DNA from: Streptomyces sp. NBC_01549
Lineage (GTDB): Bacteria; Actinomycetota; Actinomycetes; Streptomycetales; Streptomycetaceae
DNA: 64,000 nucleotides
Reading direction: 5' to 3'
Assembly: GCF_026339955.1 (NCBI RefSeq)
Contig: NZ_JAPEPW010000002.1
Span: 2,294,001-2,358,000 of the forward strand
In this document: positions 54,267-63,062 of the stretch, in pieces
Layout of the letters: every line of letters starts with the position of its first letter
Position numbering within the stretch: position 1 is the first letter of the stretch
Notes under the pieces: model-generated
The model's input: the letters and a program-made list of their open reading frames with translations, nothing else
Databases searched by the model: none
Told to the model about the DNA's origin: nothing
Translations under genes and position numbers: made by a program

Positions 54267-55058
54267 ATGTTCGGGCTCAATCGCGCCAAGAAGACCGCCG
54301 CCCTCTGTACGGCGACCGCTGCCGCCGCCGCGACCGCTCTCCTGTGTGCACCCGGCGCCGTCGCCGCCCCCCAGCCGATCGTCGGCGGCACGACGACCAC
54401 CACCACCGCGTACCCGTTCATGATGCAGATCACCGACGCCTCGCAGAGCCAGTTCTGCGGTGGCACCCTGGTCGCGGCCAACAAGGTCGTCACCGCTGCC
54501 CACTGCATGGTCGGCGAGACCACGAGCAGCGTCCGCGTCGTCGGCGGCAGAACGTACCTCAACGGCACGAACGGCACCGTCAGCAAGGTCAGCAAGATCT
54601 GGATCAACCCCGACTACACCGACGCCACCAACGGCGACGACGTGGCCGTACTGACTCTGTCGACGTCGATGTCGTACACCCCGGCGTCGTACGTCGCCTC
54701 CACGGACACCGGCGTGTACGCGACGGGCGCCACCGCCCGCATCATCGGCTGGGGCACCACCTCGGAGAACGGCAGCTCCTCCAACCAGCTGCGCACCGCG
54801 ACCGTCCCGATCGTGTCCAACACCAGCTGCGCCGGCTCCTACGGTTCCGAATTCGTCGCCAACGACATGGTCTGCGCCGGATACACCTCCGGCGGCGTCG
54901 ACACCTGCCAGGGCGACAGCGGCGGCCCGCTGCTCATCGGCGGCGTCCTGGCGGGCATCACGTCCTGGGGCGAGGGCTGCGCGGAGGCCGGCCACCCGGG
55001 TGTCTACACCCGCCTGACGACCTTCTCGAACCTGGTGAAGACGCAGATCAACTCGTAA
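54267..55058 (+). CDS. Secreted trypsin-like serine protease (S1)
   Basis: A 263-residue exported protease. The signal peptide spans about 1-34 (KKTAALCTATAAAAATALLCAPGAVA), a very short propeptide follows, and the mature protein starts at IVGG (38). The triad is intact: His79 in VTAAHC, Asp125 in GDDVAVL and Ser218 in CQGDSGGP. Asp212, six residues before the serine, indicates trypsin-like Arg/Lys specificity. Six cysteines form three likely disulphides. ATG 54267 follows GAGGAGATCC. A 13-bp hairpin ends it (55147-55189). The MITE-like element lies about 190 bp upstream of the start. The LAL regulator is on the same strand but far enough away to be a separate unit. Confidence 0.92.
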   Translation: MFGLNRAKKTAALCTATAAAAATALLCAPGAVAAPQPIVGGTTTTTTAYPFMMQITDASQSQFCGGTLVAANKVVTAAHCMVGETTSSVRVVGGRTYLNGTNGTVSKVSKIWINPDYTDATNGDDVAVLTLSTSMSYTPASYVASTDTGVYATGATARIIGWGTTSENGSSSNQLRTATVPIVSNTSCAGSYGSEFVANDMVCAGYTSGGVDTCQGDSGGPLLIGGVLAGITSWGEGCAEAGHPGVYTRLTTFSNLVKTQINS

Positions 55059-55146
55059 TCATCGTTCACCGGACTCCAGTGACTGTTCGTCAGCCACCGG
55101 CGTCGCGAGCTCCCTCGGTCTCCTGAGCATCCCTCAGGTGAAAGCC

Positions 55147-55189
55147 AGGGGGCGTTGCGAGCCTCCACGAGCGGCCCGCAACGCCCCCT
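55147..55189 (+). terminator. Hairpin after the trypsin-like protease
   Basis: 13-bp stem AGGGGGCGTTGCG (55147-55159) with CGCAACGCCCCCT (55177-55189), loop of 17, followed by pyrimidine-rich DNA. Confidence 0.7.
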
Positions 55190-55346
55190 ATCCATTTCCT
55201 CCCCCGTTCTTCCCCCTTACTTGTCGGCGGTCAGCTTCCCCACACTGCCCCAACTGCCCGCCGGCACCTCGTGGACGAGTTGCCGCCGTTCCGTGTCGGG
55301 ACCGTAGGCCCCCTGTTTGAATGGCGACCGTTGGGGGGTGATGGAC

Positions 55347-55994
55347 ATGGTGTCCACAGACCGGTTCCTGGCCTTCGCCGCGATGTCGCTGCTGGTGATC
55401 GTGGTTCCTGGGCCGAGTGTGCTCTTCGTGATCGGGCGGGCGCTCGCGCACGGTCGGCGCACGGCGGTGATGACGGCGCTCGGCAATGTCGTCGGCTCGT
55501 ATCTGCTGGTGGCCGCCGTCGCGTTCGGGATCGGCTCGCTGGTCGAGCGTTCGCTGACCGTCTTCCTGGTGGTGAAGCTGGCGGGTGCCGCGTATCTGGT
55601 CCTGCTGGGGGTGCGGGCGTTCCGGCACCGCAAGGAGATGAAGGCCTCGGCGCTGCGGCAGGCCCCGGAGACCGCGGCGCGCGGCGATCTGCGGACCGTC
55701 CTGGACGGCGCCCTCGTGGGCCTCACCAACCCCAAGGGTCTGGTCTTCTTCGCGGCCGTGCTGCCGCAGTTCGTGGACCACTCGGCGGGGCGGGTCCCCG
55801 CGCAGATGCTGACGCTGGGTCTGATCCCGATCTCCATCGGGCTGGTCACCGACACGTTGTGGGGGCTGACGGCGTCCGCGGCCCGCTCCTGGTTCGCCAG
55901 CTCGGACCGTCGGCTGTCGCTGATCGGGGGTGCGGGCGGCTGCACCCTGATCGGGCTCGGGGTGACGGTGGCGGTGACGGGTCGCGCAGACTGA
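55347..55994 (+). CDS. LysE/RhtB-family amino-acid exporter
   Basis: A 215-residue membrane protein with about six helices and the LysE hallmark LLVIVVPGPSVLFVIGRALAHGRR (about 15-38) near the first helix, ALGNVVGSYLLVAAVAFGIG, KLAGAAYLVLLGVRAFRHR and ALVGLTNPKGLVFFAAVLPQF. Members export amino acids or small metabolites from the cytoplasm. ATG 55347 is chosen because the GGGGGG near 55333-55338 then has normal spacing; upstream starts at 55341 or 55317 are possible. It is convergent with the AlkZ-like gene. Substrate unknown. Confidence 0.85.
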   Translation: MVSTDRFLAFAAMSLLVIVVPGPSVLFVIGRALAHGRRTAVMTALGNVVGSYLLVAAVAFGIGSLVERSLTVFLVVKLAGAAYLVLLGVRAFRHRKEMKASALRQAPETAARGDLRTVLDGALVGLTNPKGLVFFAAVLPQFVDHSAGRVPAQMLTLGLIPISIGLVTDTLWGLTASAARSWFASSDRRLSLIGGAGGCTLIGLGVTVAVTGRAD

Positions 55995-56012
55995 GTCCTG
56001 CGGTGACGTGAC

Positions 56013-57185
56013 TTACGCGGCCACGGTCCCGAAGCGGATGTCGTACGACGTCGACGTCCCGGACACCGTCCGGAGCAGCCTCTCGGCCTCCTCCATCACC
56101 TCGTCCCGCTGGGCCTTCGTGAGCCGACCGAAGGTCTCGATGGTGAGCACCTCCCCCTCCTGCCGCCACAGGCCTGCCAGGAATCCGTCGACGAGCAGCG
56201 TGCAGTACGCCTGATTGCCCGCCCAGGTACGCCCCTTGAGGTCGGCGGGCACCACTCGGGAGCGGTCGGCGTGCGAGAGGAGCAGGTTGTCGAACTCCGG
56301 CAGGAAGCGGGGTGGGGCCGGGATGTCGGCGTCGGGGCGGGGCGCGTCGGGCAGGTCGAAGAGCTCGACACCGTTCGCGTCGCGGAAGGTGAGAAGCCGC
56401 GGTCGGAGGCGTTCGAAGGCCTCGCGCAGCCGGGTCAGCCCCGCCCAGGTCTGCATGTCCTTGACGGAGGCGGGCCCGAAGGCGGCGAGGTAGCGCAGCA
56501 CGGCCGCGTCGGGGCCGGGGGACGGCTCGGTGGGCCGGCCCAGCCAGTGTTCGGCGGTGGTGAGCGCGACCTGGCCGCTTCGGCCCCACAGGCCGCGCGG
56601 GGTGACCTGCACGAGCGGCAGCCGGCAGCGGGCGGCGACCGAGAGCGCGAACGGGTCGGCGTCCGGCCAGTGGACGAGCAGTTCCTCGCGCAGCTGCTTC
56701 ATCGTGCGCGGCTCGGCCTCCACCAGCTCCCTGCTGATCGCGGCGAGCCGGTCGAGGTCGACCCCCGCGAGCCCCTTGCGGAAGTGGTTCAACTCCCGGT
56801 CGCGGGCTCCCTGCACCAGCGGTCGCAGGGTGAGGGCGTCGTCGGCGGTGTGGGTGTGGATGGTGGAGCGCAGGGTCACGATGCGGACAACGGCCCTGTC
56901 CTCCATGGCCGTCGACAGCTCCTCGGGCCGAAAGCCCTCCAGCCGGGCGGCGAGAGCGTAGTACGGCGGCTTCACGTTCTGCGCCTGAAGACCTACGAGG
57001 TGCCGGACGGCGTCCGTGGCACTGCGACCGGCGGACCGGCGCAGGAGGAGCTGACGGGCGAGGGTCGCGCGGTTGAGGGCGCGGGGGTCGAGCACGGGTG
57101 CGAGTGCCGGTACCGGTCCCGGTGCGGGTGCAGGTCCGGGAGCGGGTGCGGCGGGGTGGCCGCCGCCGCTCGTCTTCGTCGTCAT
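56013..57185 (-). CDS. AlkZ-like winged-helix DNA-binding protein
   Basis: A 390-residue protein of the winged-helix (HTH_42) family that includes the DNA-crosslink glycosylase AlkZ/YcaQ. It begins with an Ala/Pro-rich segment (PAPGPAPAPGPVPALAP), then LNRATLARQLLLRRS and AVRHLVGLQAQNVKPPYYALAARL, where the conserved Gln-x-Gln (QAQ) of AlkZ-like enzymes is visible near 67-69. RSTIHTHTADD follows, then three winged-helix segments, and the tail has LPEFDNLLLSHADRSRVV. The QAQ pattern is what base-excision activity needs, so a glycosylase role is possible; many relatives are uncharacterised. ATG 57185; divergent from corA by 166 bp. Confidence 0.75.
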   Translation of the reverse strand: MTTKTSGGGHPAAPAPGPAPAPGPVPALAPVLDPRALNRATLARQLLLRRSAGRSATDAVRHLVGLQAQNVKPPYYALAARLEGFRPEELSTAMEDRAVVRIVTLRSTIHTHTADDALTLRPLVQGARDRELNHFRKGLAGVDLDRLAAISRELVEAEPRTMKQLREELLVHWPDADPFALSVAARCRLPLVQVTPRGLWGRSGQVALTTAEHWLGRPTEPSPGPDAAVLRYLAAFGPASVKDMQTWAGLTRLREAFERLRPRLLTFRDANGVELFDLPDAPRPDADIPAPPRFLPEFDNLLLSHADRSRVVPADLKGRTWAGNQAYCTLLVDGFLAGLWRQEGEVLTIETFGRLTKAQRDEVMEEAERLLRTVSGTSTSYDIRFGTVAA

Positions 57186-57351
57186 GGTGTGCACGCTAAC
57201 GAGCCATGCGGACACCTTCCGTCCGCGATCCACGGAACTCTCCACGCGGACGCCCGCCCGGGCGGTACGCCCTCTTCCGCCCGCGACATTTGACCCGTAT
57301 ATCCTTCTCCGTGATCACAGCGACGTACCCGCGACATGGGAGGCAGCCGCA

Positions 57352-58512
57352 ATGTCCGAGCGACGCCCCCGTCCGGCCGCCAGAAACGGCAGGAAGTCCG
57401 TCTGGCGGCGCGCTCTGAACGCACCGGCCGCGACCGGCCCGACGCCTCCGGCGCCGCGCGCCGACCCGCCGGAGCCGGAACCCGCCGACGCCGACAGCGT
57501 CGTACAGGCGGCCCTGTACCGCGACGGGGTACGGGTCTCGACCCCCGCCTCCCTCGCCGACACCTTCCGAGAGCTGCGCGACCAGCCGTCCGGCATGGCA
57601 TGGATCGGCCTGGCCCGTCCCACGGAGGCCGAACTCCTCTCCCTTGCCGCCGAGTTCGACCTGCATCCGCTCGCCGTCGAGGACGCGATGGAGGCACACC
57701 AGCGTCCGAAGCTGGAGCGCTACGGCGACACACTCTTCGTCGTCCTGCGCGCCGCGCGCTATCTGGACGCGCCGGAGGAGGTCGACTTCGGCGAGCTGCA
57801 CGTGTTCGTGGGCCCCGACTTCGTGATCACCGTCAGGCACGGCGCGGCGCCGGACCTGTCGGCGGTGCGTCGCCGCATGGAGGACTCCCCGGAGCTGCTG
57901 AAGCTGGGCCCCGAAGCCGTCCTCTACGCGATCCTCGACTCGGTCGTCGACGGCTACGTCCCCGTCGTCTCCGGCGTCCAGAACGACATCGACGAGATCG
58001 AGACCGAGGTCTTCCGCGGCGACCCCGAGGTGTCCCGCCGCATCTACGAACTCTCCCGAGAAATGGTCGAGTTCCAGCGTGCGACCCGCCCCTTGGTGGG
58101 CATGCTGCACGCCCTGATGGCGGGTTTCGCCAAGTACGGCACCGACGAGGAACTCCAGCGCTACCTCCGCGACGTCGCCGACCACGTCACCCACACCAGC
58201 GAACGCGTCGACGGCTTCCGCCAGGCCCTCACCGACATCCTCACCGTCAACGCCACCCTCGTCACCCAGCAACAGAACGCCGAGATGCGAGCGCTGGCGG
58301 AGGCGGGCTTCGAACAGAACGAGGAGATCAAGAAGATCTCTTCCTGGGCGGCCATTCTGTTCGCTCCGACGCTGGTCGGAACGATCTACGGAATGAACTT
58401 CCGGGAGATGCCGGAGTTGCACTGGGTGCTCGGATACCCCTTCGCTATCGTCCTGATGGCAGTCGTATGCACCAGTTTGTACTTCATCTTCAAGCGGAAG
58501 GACTGGCTCTGA
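57352..58512 (+). CDS. CorA-family magnesium/divalent-cation transporter
   Basis: A 386-residue membrane transporter. The N-terminal cytoplasmic part is basic with a Pro-rich stretch (about 1-50). A central alpha/beta funnel domain (about 51-300) includes WIGLARPTEAELLSLAAEF and LERYGDTLFVVLRAARY. Two C-terminal helices follow: ISSWAAILFAPTLVGTIYGMNF, with the diagnostic GMN motif, and ALGYPFAIVLMAVVCTSLYFIF-type, ending KRKDWL. CorA forms pentamers carrying Mg2+ or Co2+/Ni2+. ATG 57352 is preceded by GGGAGG. It is the last chromosomal-type gene before the integrase element. Its 3' end is a possible insertion boundary, though no attachment repeat was found. Confidence 0.9.
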   Translation: MSERRPRPAARNGRKSVWRRALNAPAATGPTPPAPRADPPEPEPADADSVVQAALYRDGVRVSTPASLADTFRELRDQPSGMAWIGLARPTEAELLSLAAEFDLHPLAVEDAMEAHQRPKLERYGDTLFVVLRAARYLDAPEEVDFGELHVFVGPDFVITVRHGAAPDLSAVRRRMEDSPELLKLGPEAVLYAILDSVVDGYVPVVSGVQNDIDEIETEVFRGDPEVSRRIYELSREMVEFQRATRPLVGMLHALMAGFAKYGTDEELQRYLRDVADHVTHTSERVDGFRQALTDILTVNATLVTQQQNAEMRALAEAGFEQNEEIKKISSWAAILFAPTLVGTIYGMNFREMPELHWVLGYPFAIVLMAVVCTSLYFIFKRKDWL

Positions 58513-58587
58513 GTAACCGGTCGACGGGGGCCTGCGCCAGGGCCTCGCGGGAGCCGAGGCAGTCGCCAAAAGGCCCGTCCAAGGCCG

Positions 58588-58609
58588 CTGGGGAGAATCT
58601 GGGGAGAAT
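58588..58609. repeat. Tandem 11-base repeat near the integrase
   Basis: Two perfect adjacent copies of CTGGGGAGAAT, about 190 bp downstream of the integrase stop. Could be integrase arm sites or part of an attachment site; not proven. Confidence 0.45.
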
Positions 58610-58738
58610 GAGATGTGCTCCGCGTCGGCCGGTTCTCCCCGCCGCGGGCCAACGGTCTTGCTGAACCTTGGGGCGTCAGCACCGACGGCGGACGCCGAAC
58701 ATCACGGAGGGTAACCGCGCTTCCGGACCGGAACGCCG

Positions 58739-58770
58739 AAGAGGGGCGCAGCAAGTGCTGCGCCCCTCTT
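58739..58770. terminator. Hairpin at the integrase 3' end
   Basis: AAGAGGGGCGCAGCA pairs perfectly with TGCTGCGCCCCTCTT (15 bp, 2-base loop) 28 bp after the integrase stop; the top strand continues with CT-rich DNA. Confidence 0.75.
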
Positions 58771-58797
58771 CTGGCAGGCGTCCAAATAGTGTGCCCA

Positions 58798-60033
58798 CTA
58801 CCCGGCCTGGATGGCCCGGGCGCTTCGGTTGAGGAGTGCGTCGATGGCACCGCGCCCCTTCCCGCCGGCCTCGGGCATGAAGTGGGCGTAGAAGTCGAGG
58901 GTGATGGTGGGGGTCGAGTGGCCAAGCCACCGAGCGAGCGTGACCACGGACTCGCCTGCTTCCAGGATGACCGAAGCGTAGGTGTGCCGCAGCACGTGGA
59001 AGCCGTCCTTGCGAGACGCCGTCCAGCGTTCCCCCGCATTCCGCACCGGGATGACGCCGGCCGCGGCCAGAGCGGGCTTCCACACCTCGACATTGAAGAT
59101 GTTCGCCCGGATGGCGTTGCCGTACGTCGTGGTGAGAATGAGCGGGAACTTCTTCCTCTCCCGGTCACCCTCCGGACCGCCCCAGGGCAGCTCCACCTCG
59201 ACGGCAGGGTACTCAAGGAGATACTCGGCCAGCGCCGAGGCAACCGAGGGAGGCATGTCGACGACGCGCGTCTTGCCGCCCTTCGGCAGTGTGAAGTACA
59301 AGCGCCCATGCAGGAGCTGCACCTGCCGGCGGATACGCAGCGCCCCTCGGGCGAAGTCGACATCCTCAGGTGACAACCCGAAGACCTCCCCCTGCCGCAG
59401 CCCACAGCCCAGCGCGACCACCGCAGCGATGCGGTAACGCGGGCCGATCGCGTCCCGAACCCGCAACGCTGTCTCCAACGGCCAGGCTTCCCGCTGGTCC
59501 TCCGGCGCCTTCGGCCAGCGCACCGACTTGGCCCGCATCGGATTACGCACGAGCCGCTTGTCATCGATAGCCGTCTCGAAGATGTTCGAGAGCGACGTGA
59601 GGATCTGCCGTGCGTAGCGCGGCGCGCATTCGCCCTCCAGCGCGGCGATATACCCCCGCAAGACCGCCGGCGTGATGTCGCGCAGGGGAACCGTGCCAAG
59701 ATGCGGCCGGATGTGCAGGCGGACCCGCTCGTCGATGCGCTTGACCGTACCTGGCGCGCCACGGACTCCCGTCTGCCAGAAGCGTGTCACGTAGTCGTCC
59801 AGCGTGATCGATCCGTCGCGCGGGTCGACGAACTCACCCCGTTCGCTGTCAGTACCGGCCCTGCGTAGCCACGCCTTGGCGTCTTCGAGCACATCGAACG
59901 ACTTGTCCCGCACCCCGGGGATACCAGCGACCCGGTATCGGGAGCCCTTGCCGTAGCGGGCCGTGCGTGCCCGCTTGCCGGTGGCAGGGTCTTTCTTCTT
60001 CGTGAGCCAGCGGTCTTCGATGTAGCCGGCCAA
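58798..60033 (-). CDS. int: Tyrosine site-specific integrase
   Basis: A 411-residue recombinase that inserts and, with its excisionase, removes the element. The N-terminal part (about 1-165) has a SAM-like core-binding segment (SITLDDYVTRFW ... IRPHLGTVPLRDITPAVLRGYIAAL). The catalytic part has Arg in CGLRQGEVFGLS (about 211), HVLRHTYASVILEAG with His-x-x-Arg (about 346-349), ARWLGHSTPTITL and the nucleophile Tyr in TLDFYAHFMPEA (about 381). Closest type: integrases of pSAM2-like actinomycete elements. It is preceded on the same strand by an excisionase gene 44 bp away. A relic of its C-terminus also occurs at 8686-8759. The enzyme looks intact. Confidence 0.92.
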   Translation of the reverse strand: MAGYIEDRWLTKKKDPATGKRARTARYGKGSRYRVAGIPGVRDKSFDVLEDAKAWLRRAGTDSERGEFVDPRDGSITLDDYVTRFWQTGVRGAPGTVKRIDERVRLHIRPHLGTVPLRDITPAVLRGYIAALEGECAPRYARQILTSLSNIFETAIDDKRLVRNPMRAKSVRWPKAPEDQREAWPLETALRVRDAIGPRYRIAAVVALGCGLRQGEVFGLSPEDVDFARGALRIRRQVQLLHGRLYFTLPKGGKTRVVDMPPSVASALAEYLLEYPAVEVELPWGGPEGDRERKKFPLILTTTYGNAIRANIFNVEVWKPALAAAGVIPVRNAGERWTASRKDGFHVLRHTYASVILEAGESVVTLARWLGHSTPTITLDFYAHFMPEAGGKGRGAIDALLNRSARAIQAG

Positions 60034-60077
60034 GCGGCTCCTTCCAGTAGGTGATAGGGAGGTGGGGCAGACGCCCC

Positions 60078-60368
60078 TCAGGCGCTCGCGTCGTAGTCCG
60101 AGCGCATCCGTGGTGCTGTGTTGAGCGGGCTCAGGGACGTGTTGGAGCGCGAATCAGCCTGTTCCTGTTCGCGAACCCAGGCGTCGAGGGCTTCCACCCG
60201 GTACATGACGCGGCCGCGGGGACCCATGCGGAAGCTCGGCGGTCCTTGCCGGCGATGGCGCCAGACATAGAGGGTGTGGGGCGAGAGGCCGAGATACTCG
60301 GCGGCGTCTCGCACGGTCAGGAAGGCAGTGCGTGTGGCGGCGGGGACGGGCAAGGATCGCGCAGACAT
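60078..60368 (-). CDS. xis: Excisionase (MerR-like HTH, Xis type)
   Basis: A 96-residue DNA-binding protein starting at ATG 60368 (MSARSLPVP). It has the excisionase HTH FLTVRDAAEYLGLSPHTLYVWRHRRQGPPSFRMGPRGRVMYRVEALDAWV (about 15-63), which assists the integrase in excision. It lies 44 bp upstream of int on the same strand, as in pSAM2-like elements. The region upstream of xis, where replication genes would be expected, is interrupted by an IS701-type insertion. Confidence 0.85.
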   Translation of the reverse strand: MSARSLPVPAATRTAFLTVRDAAEYLGLSPHTLYVWRHRRQGPPSFRMGPRGRVMYRVEALDAWVREQEQADSRSNTSLSPLNTAPRMRSDYDASA

Positions 60369-60758
60369 CGGCGGTCTTCCGTGAAGTGGGAACGGGAACG
60401 GGCTGGGGTGGATGGGGCGCGGCTCTGCGCCCACCCCTTGCTTGCAGGGAGCCCGGAGGAGGTAGTCCGAACGAGTCGTAGGCGGGCCCCGCGCTACGAG
60501 CTGAGTGCAGCGCCCGTCGGCTCACTCAGCAGGCCAGGAAGGTCCGACGGCGGGGGATGCCATATCGGAACGAAAAGGGCAGGGGGTATCGCGCATCGGC
60601 ACATCCGGTACGGGTTCCTAGCGAAAGGGCGCGCAGGGCGACGGGGCAGAATCAGCAGCCCTGGTTCTCCGCCATCTTGGCGGGGGCATCGCTGTCTTTC
60701 AGCGAGCAGGTGCTGTGTGTCAGGACAGCAGTAGCCAATAGCCGCGCATTTCCTCCTC
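60369..60758. other. Region upstream of xis without a gene
   Basis: 390 bp between xis and the insertion element. No coding frame is convincing; replication or transfer genes of the element are absent. It may be the promoter region of xis-int plus decayed element DNA. Confidence 0.5.
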
Positions 60759-62313
60759 GTACTACAGCCGGAGATCTTGTGACGGACTCCCGGTGGCGTC
60801 GTTGACCGGGCATGCTGCTGGATGTGACGGCTAAGCAGATAGCCGAGTGGGATGCCGAACTGTCCGTGTTGACCGGTTCGTTGGGGTACTTGTTCAACCG
60901 GCCGGAGCCGCGGGTGGTGTTCGCGCAGTTCATCGAGGGGCTGCTGGCGGAGCTGCCGGCGAAGAACGGCTGGACGCTCGCCGAGCGGGCTGGGCATGTG
61001 ACTGCGGACCGGATGCAGTGGCTGCTCAACGGCTCGGTGTGGGATGCGGACCGGCTGCGCGACGCGGTCCGCGACTATGTGGTGGATCACCTGGGCGATG
61101 CGGATGCGTCGCTGGTCATCGACGATACGCAGGCCCAGAAGAAGGGCAGTAAGTCGGTCGGCGTGGCCTTCCAGCACTGCGGACTGACCGGCGACGTCCG
61201 CAACTGCCAGGTCATGGTGATGCTCAGCTACGCCACCGCCGCCGGGCACGCCTTCATCGACCGGCGCCTGTACCTGCCCGAGGACTGGACCACCGACCGG
61301 GACCGCTGCCGGGAGGCCGGCATTCCCGACAAGGTCGCCTTCGCCACCAAGCCCGAGCTGGCCATCGCCATGCTCGAGCAGGCCCGGTCCGCGCAGGTGC
61401 CGTTCGCCTGGATCCTGGCGGACGCCGGCTACGGGCGGGACCCGCAACTGCGCACCTGGTGTCACCGGCAGAGCGCGCCGTACGTCTTCGGCGTCCCGGT
61501 CGACCTGCCGCTGGACGGCCCGCCGGGCAAGCCGCGTCAGCCGGCCGTCAAGCGAGCCGATGACCTGCTGCACTACGCAAAGACCCGTGACCAGTGGGAA
61601 CGCCGCTCCTGCGGGGACGGCGCCAAGGGCGAACGGCTCTACGACTGGACCGCCTTCGCCGTGCACGTCAAGGACGAGGACCCCGCCGACACCTTCACCC
61701 ACTGGCTGGTGCTGCGGCGTTCACTGCACCCCAACCGGCGCGCCAAGGACGGCGAACTGCACCGCGAGGTCGCCTACTTCCTCGTCCACGCCCCGGCCGG
61801 GATCACGGTCTCGCAGATCATTGCGCGGGCCGGCGGACGCTGGCAGATCGAGGAGGACAACGAGATCAACAAGCAGCTCGTCGGCCTCGCCCAGTACCAG
61901 GTCCGCAAGTGGACGCCCTGGCACCGGCACGTCACTGCCTGCATGCTGGCCAGCGCCTTCCTGGCCGTCCAACGCGCCCAGATACCCGAACCCGATCCAG
62001 CGCCGGGAGAGGGGGCCGACCTGGGAAAAGACCACAGCCCCGGCGTGAGCGAGGCCGCTGGCTGATCCCTGGACCGCTGCTGCGGCCCTCCGTCCACACC
62101 ATCCGGCACTGCCTGGCCGCCACCCGCCTCAACCCGCACCACCCCGTCGAAACCATCCTGACCTGCGAGTTATGGCGCCGCCTGCACCAGACCCGAGCCC
62201 AGGTCAGCCACTACCGACGCCGCGGCGACCCACTTCCGCTCCGCCTACAGCCCTGGGCGCACCACCGACCGATCCCGCCGATCACCGACCCTCAAGATCT
62301 CCGGCTGTAGTAC
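60759..62313 (+). mobile_element. IS701-family insertion sequence
   Basis: A 1555-bp element with perfect 21-bp inverted ends (60759-60779 and 62293-62313), containing TACAGCCGGAGATCTTG. GTAC at both outer edges may be a 4-bp target duplication. It carries the transposase at 60812 and, out of frame, that transposase's missing C-terminus. It has inserted into the integrative element next to xis. Confidence 0.85.
60812..62065 (+). CDS. IS701-family DDE transposase, C-terminus frameshifted
   Basis: A 417-residue transposase starting MLLDVTAKQIAEWDAEL. The DDE catalytic pattern is visible: Asp in LVIDDTQAQKKGSKSVGV (about 108-125), Asp in WILADAGYG (about 202-210) and Glu in RWQIEEDNEINKQL (about 346-359). 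The frame stops at 62065 after GKDHSPGVSEAAG. Another frame continues with LIPGPLLRPSVHTIRHCLAA and LCELWRR-HYRRRGD-type sequence to 62310, which looks like the normal IS701 tail. A one-base frameshift near 62050 has therefore cut the protein about 80 residues short. The catalytic core is complete, so activity may be reduced rather than lost. Could also be a programmed shift, but no slippery site was noticed. Confidence 0.82.
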   Translation: MLLDVTAKQIAEWDAELSVLTGSLGYLFNRPEPRVVFAQFIEGLLAELPAKNGWTLAERAGHVTADRMQWLLNGSVWDADRLRDAVRDYVVDHLGDADASLVIDDTQAQKKGSKSVGVAFQHCGLTGDVRNCQVMVMLSYATAAGHAFIDRRLYLPEDWTTDRDRCREAGIPDKVAFATKPELAIAMLEQARSAQVPFAWILADAGYGRDPQLRTWCHRQSAPYVFGVPVDLPLDGPPGKPRQPAVKRADDLLHYAKTRDQWERRSCGDGAKGERLYDWTAFAVHVKDEDPADTFTHWLVLRRSLHPNRRAKDGELHREVAYFLVHAPAGITVSQIIARAGGRWQIEEDNEINKQLVGLAQYQVRKWTPWHRHVTACMLASAFLAVQRAQIPEPDPAPGEGADLGKDHSPGVSEAAG

Positions 62314-62820
62314 TCGCGTCTTTGCGCCACGGTCAACTGCGCCGCCACGGCTCCACCGCCAAGCGCAGCCGCTGCGAACACCCTCAATGGTCTTCGCGAT
62401 CGCCGGTTTGGCTAACCGGCGATCGTCAGCTATGTTGCGCCATCGCCTGCCCCAGGGTCGGCTCGGTGTCATCTCCTTGACAACAACTCATCGAGGCTCA
62501 CACTCAGCCTGACAAACATGCGCCTCGCACCTGGCCCGAAGGTCGGCGGCCACCTACGCCCGGCAACTAGGGTCGAGAGTCGAAGTTGAATGGGCCAGTC
62601 GCAACGAAACGAGTACCTCCTTGGAGCCCGTCGAGCCGCCGATAGGCCCTGTCTACCTGGGGTGTTGTACGTTGACATAGCCCCAGATCGAGTTCCAGTC
62701 CTTCGAGGATCTTTCTCGTCTGCCGTGAGCGAATGGAGCCAAGTTCCTGTGGGACGTCATCGAGACGTCCTGGGACGTCCAGCTGTTCAGCAGTCTGGGT
62801 CTTGCCCCACGTCATAGTCT
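62314..62820. other. Region right of the IS without a clear gene
   Basis: 507 bp. A perfect 11-bp hairpin GATCGCCGGTT/AACCGGCGATC lies at 62398-62424. A reverse frame at 62567-62815 (MTWGKTQTAEQLDVPGRLDD) reads like a protein but is unrecognised and lacks a ribosome site. Confidence 0.45.
62398..62424. terminator. Hairpin right of the IS
   Basis: 11-bp perfect stem with a 5-base loop. Function unknown; terminator-like. Confidence 0.4.
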
Positions 62821-63036
62821 GCCGCGCGCGACGTCACCGCCCACGTGGTCCTCGTCAAGGCCGACGACCGCACCAGCCTGTCCCACACCGCGAAGGACAT
62901 ACTGCTGCAGCCCACCCCGGGCGAGGGCATCGGCCCGGACCGTTACGAGCCGTTCCCGCTCGCCGAGACGACCATCCACTCCTGGGTGCACTACATGGAG
63001 TCCCTCGGCGAGATTCCGACCGAGCTGAGCGAGTAA
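62821..63036 (+). pseudogene. C-terminal fragment of an unrecognised gene
   Basis: The frame AARDVTAHVVLVKADDRTSL ... YEPFPLAETTIHSWVHYMES ... TELSE ends at 63036 (TAA). The codon pattern is gene-like, but a stop lies just before it at 62815-62817 and no start with a ribosome site is present. It looks like the tail of a longer cargo gene of the element. The next frame begins 27 bp later with a good ribosome site, so the two were probably one operon. I do not recognise the family. Confidence 0.4.
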
Positions 63037-63062
63037 CACGAGCTGATGAAGGAGCTCACCGC

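Larger units (their letters stand above)
58513..58797. other. Chromosome-element junction region
   Basis: 285 bp between corA and the integrase. It contains a perfect 11-base direct repeat CTGGGGAGAAT (58588-58598 and 58599-58609) and a 15-bp terminator stem (58739-58770). No tRNA-like sequence was seen, so the attachment site is unknown. Confidence 0.5.

Noticed and set aside
62567..62815. Reverse frame MTWGKTQTAEQLDVPGRLDD (82 codons)
   Set aside because: Reads somewhat like a protein but has no ribosome site, no recognised domain and lies in a region of decayed DNA.
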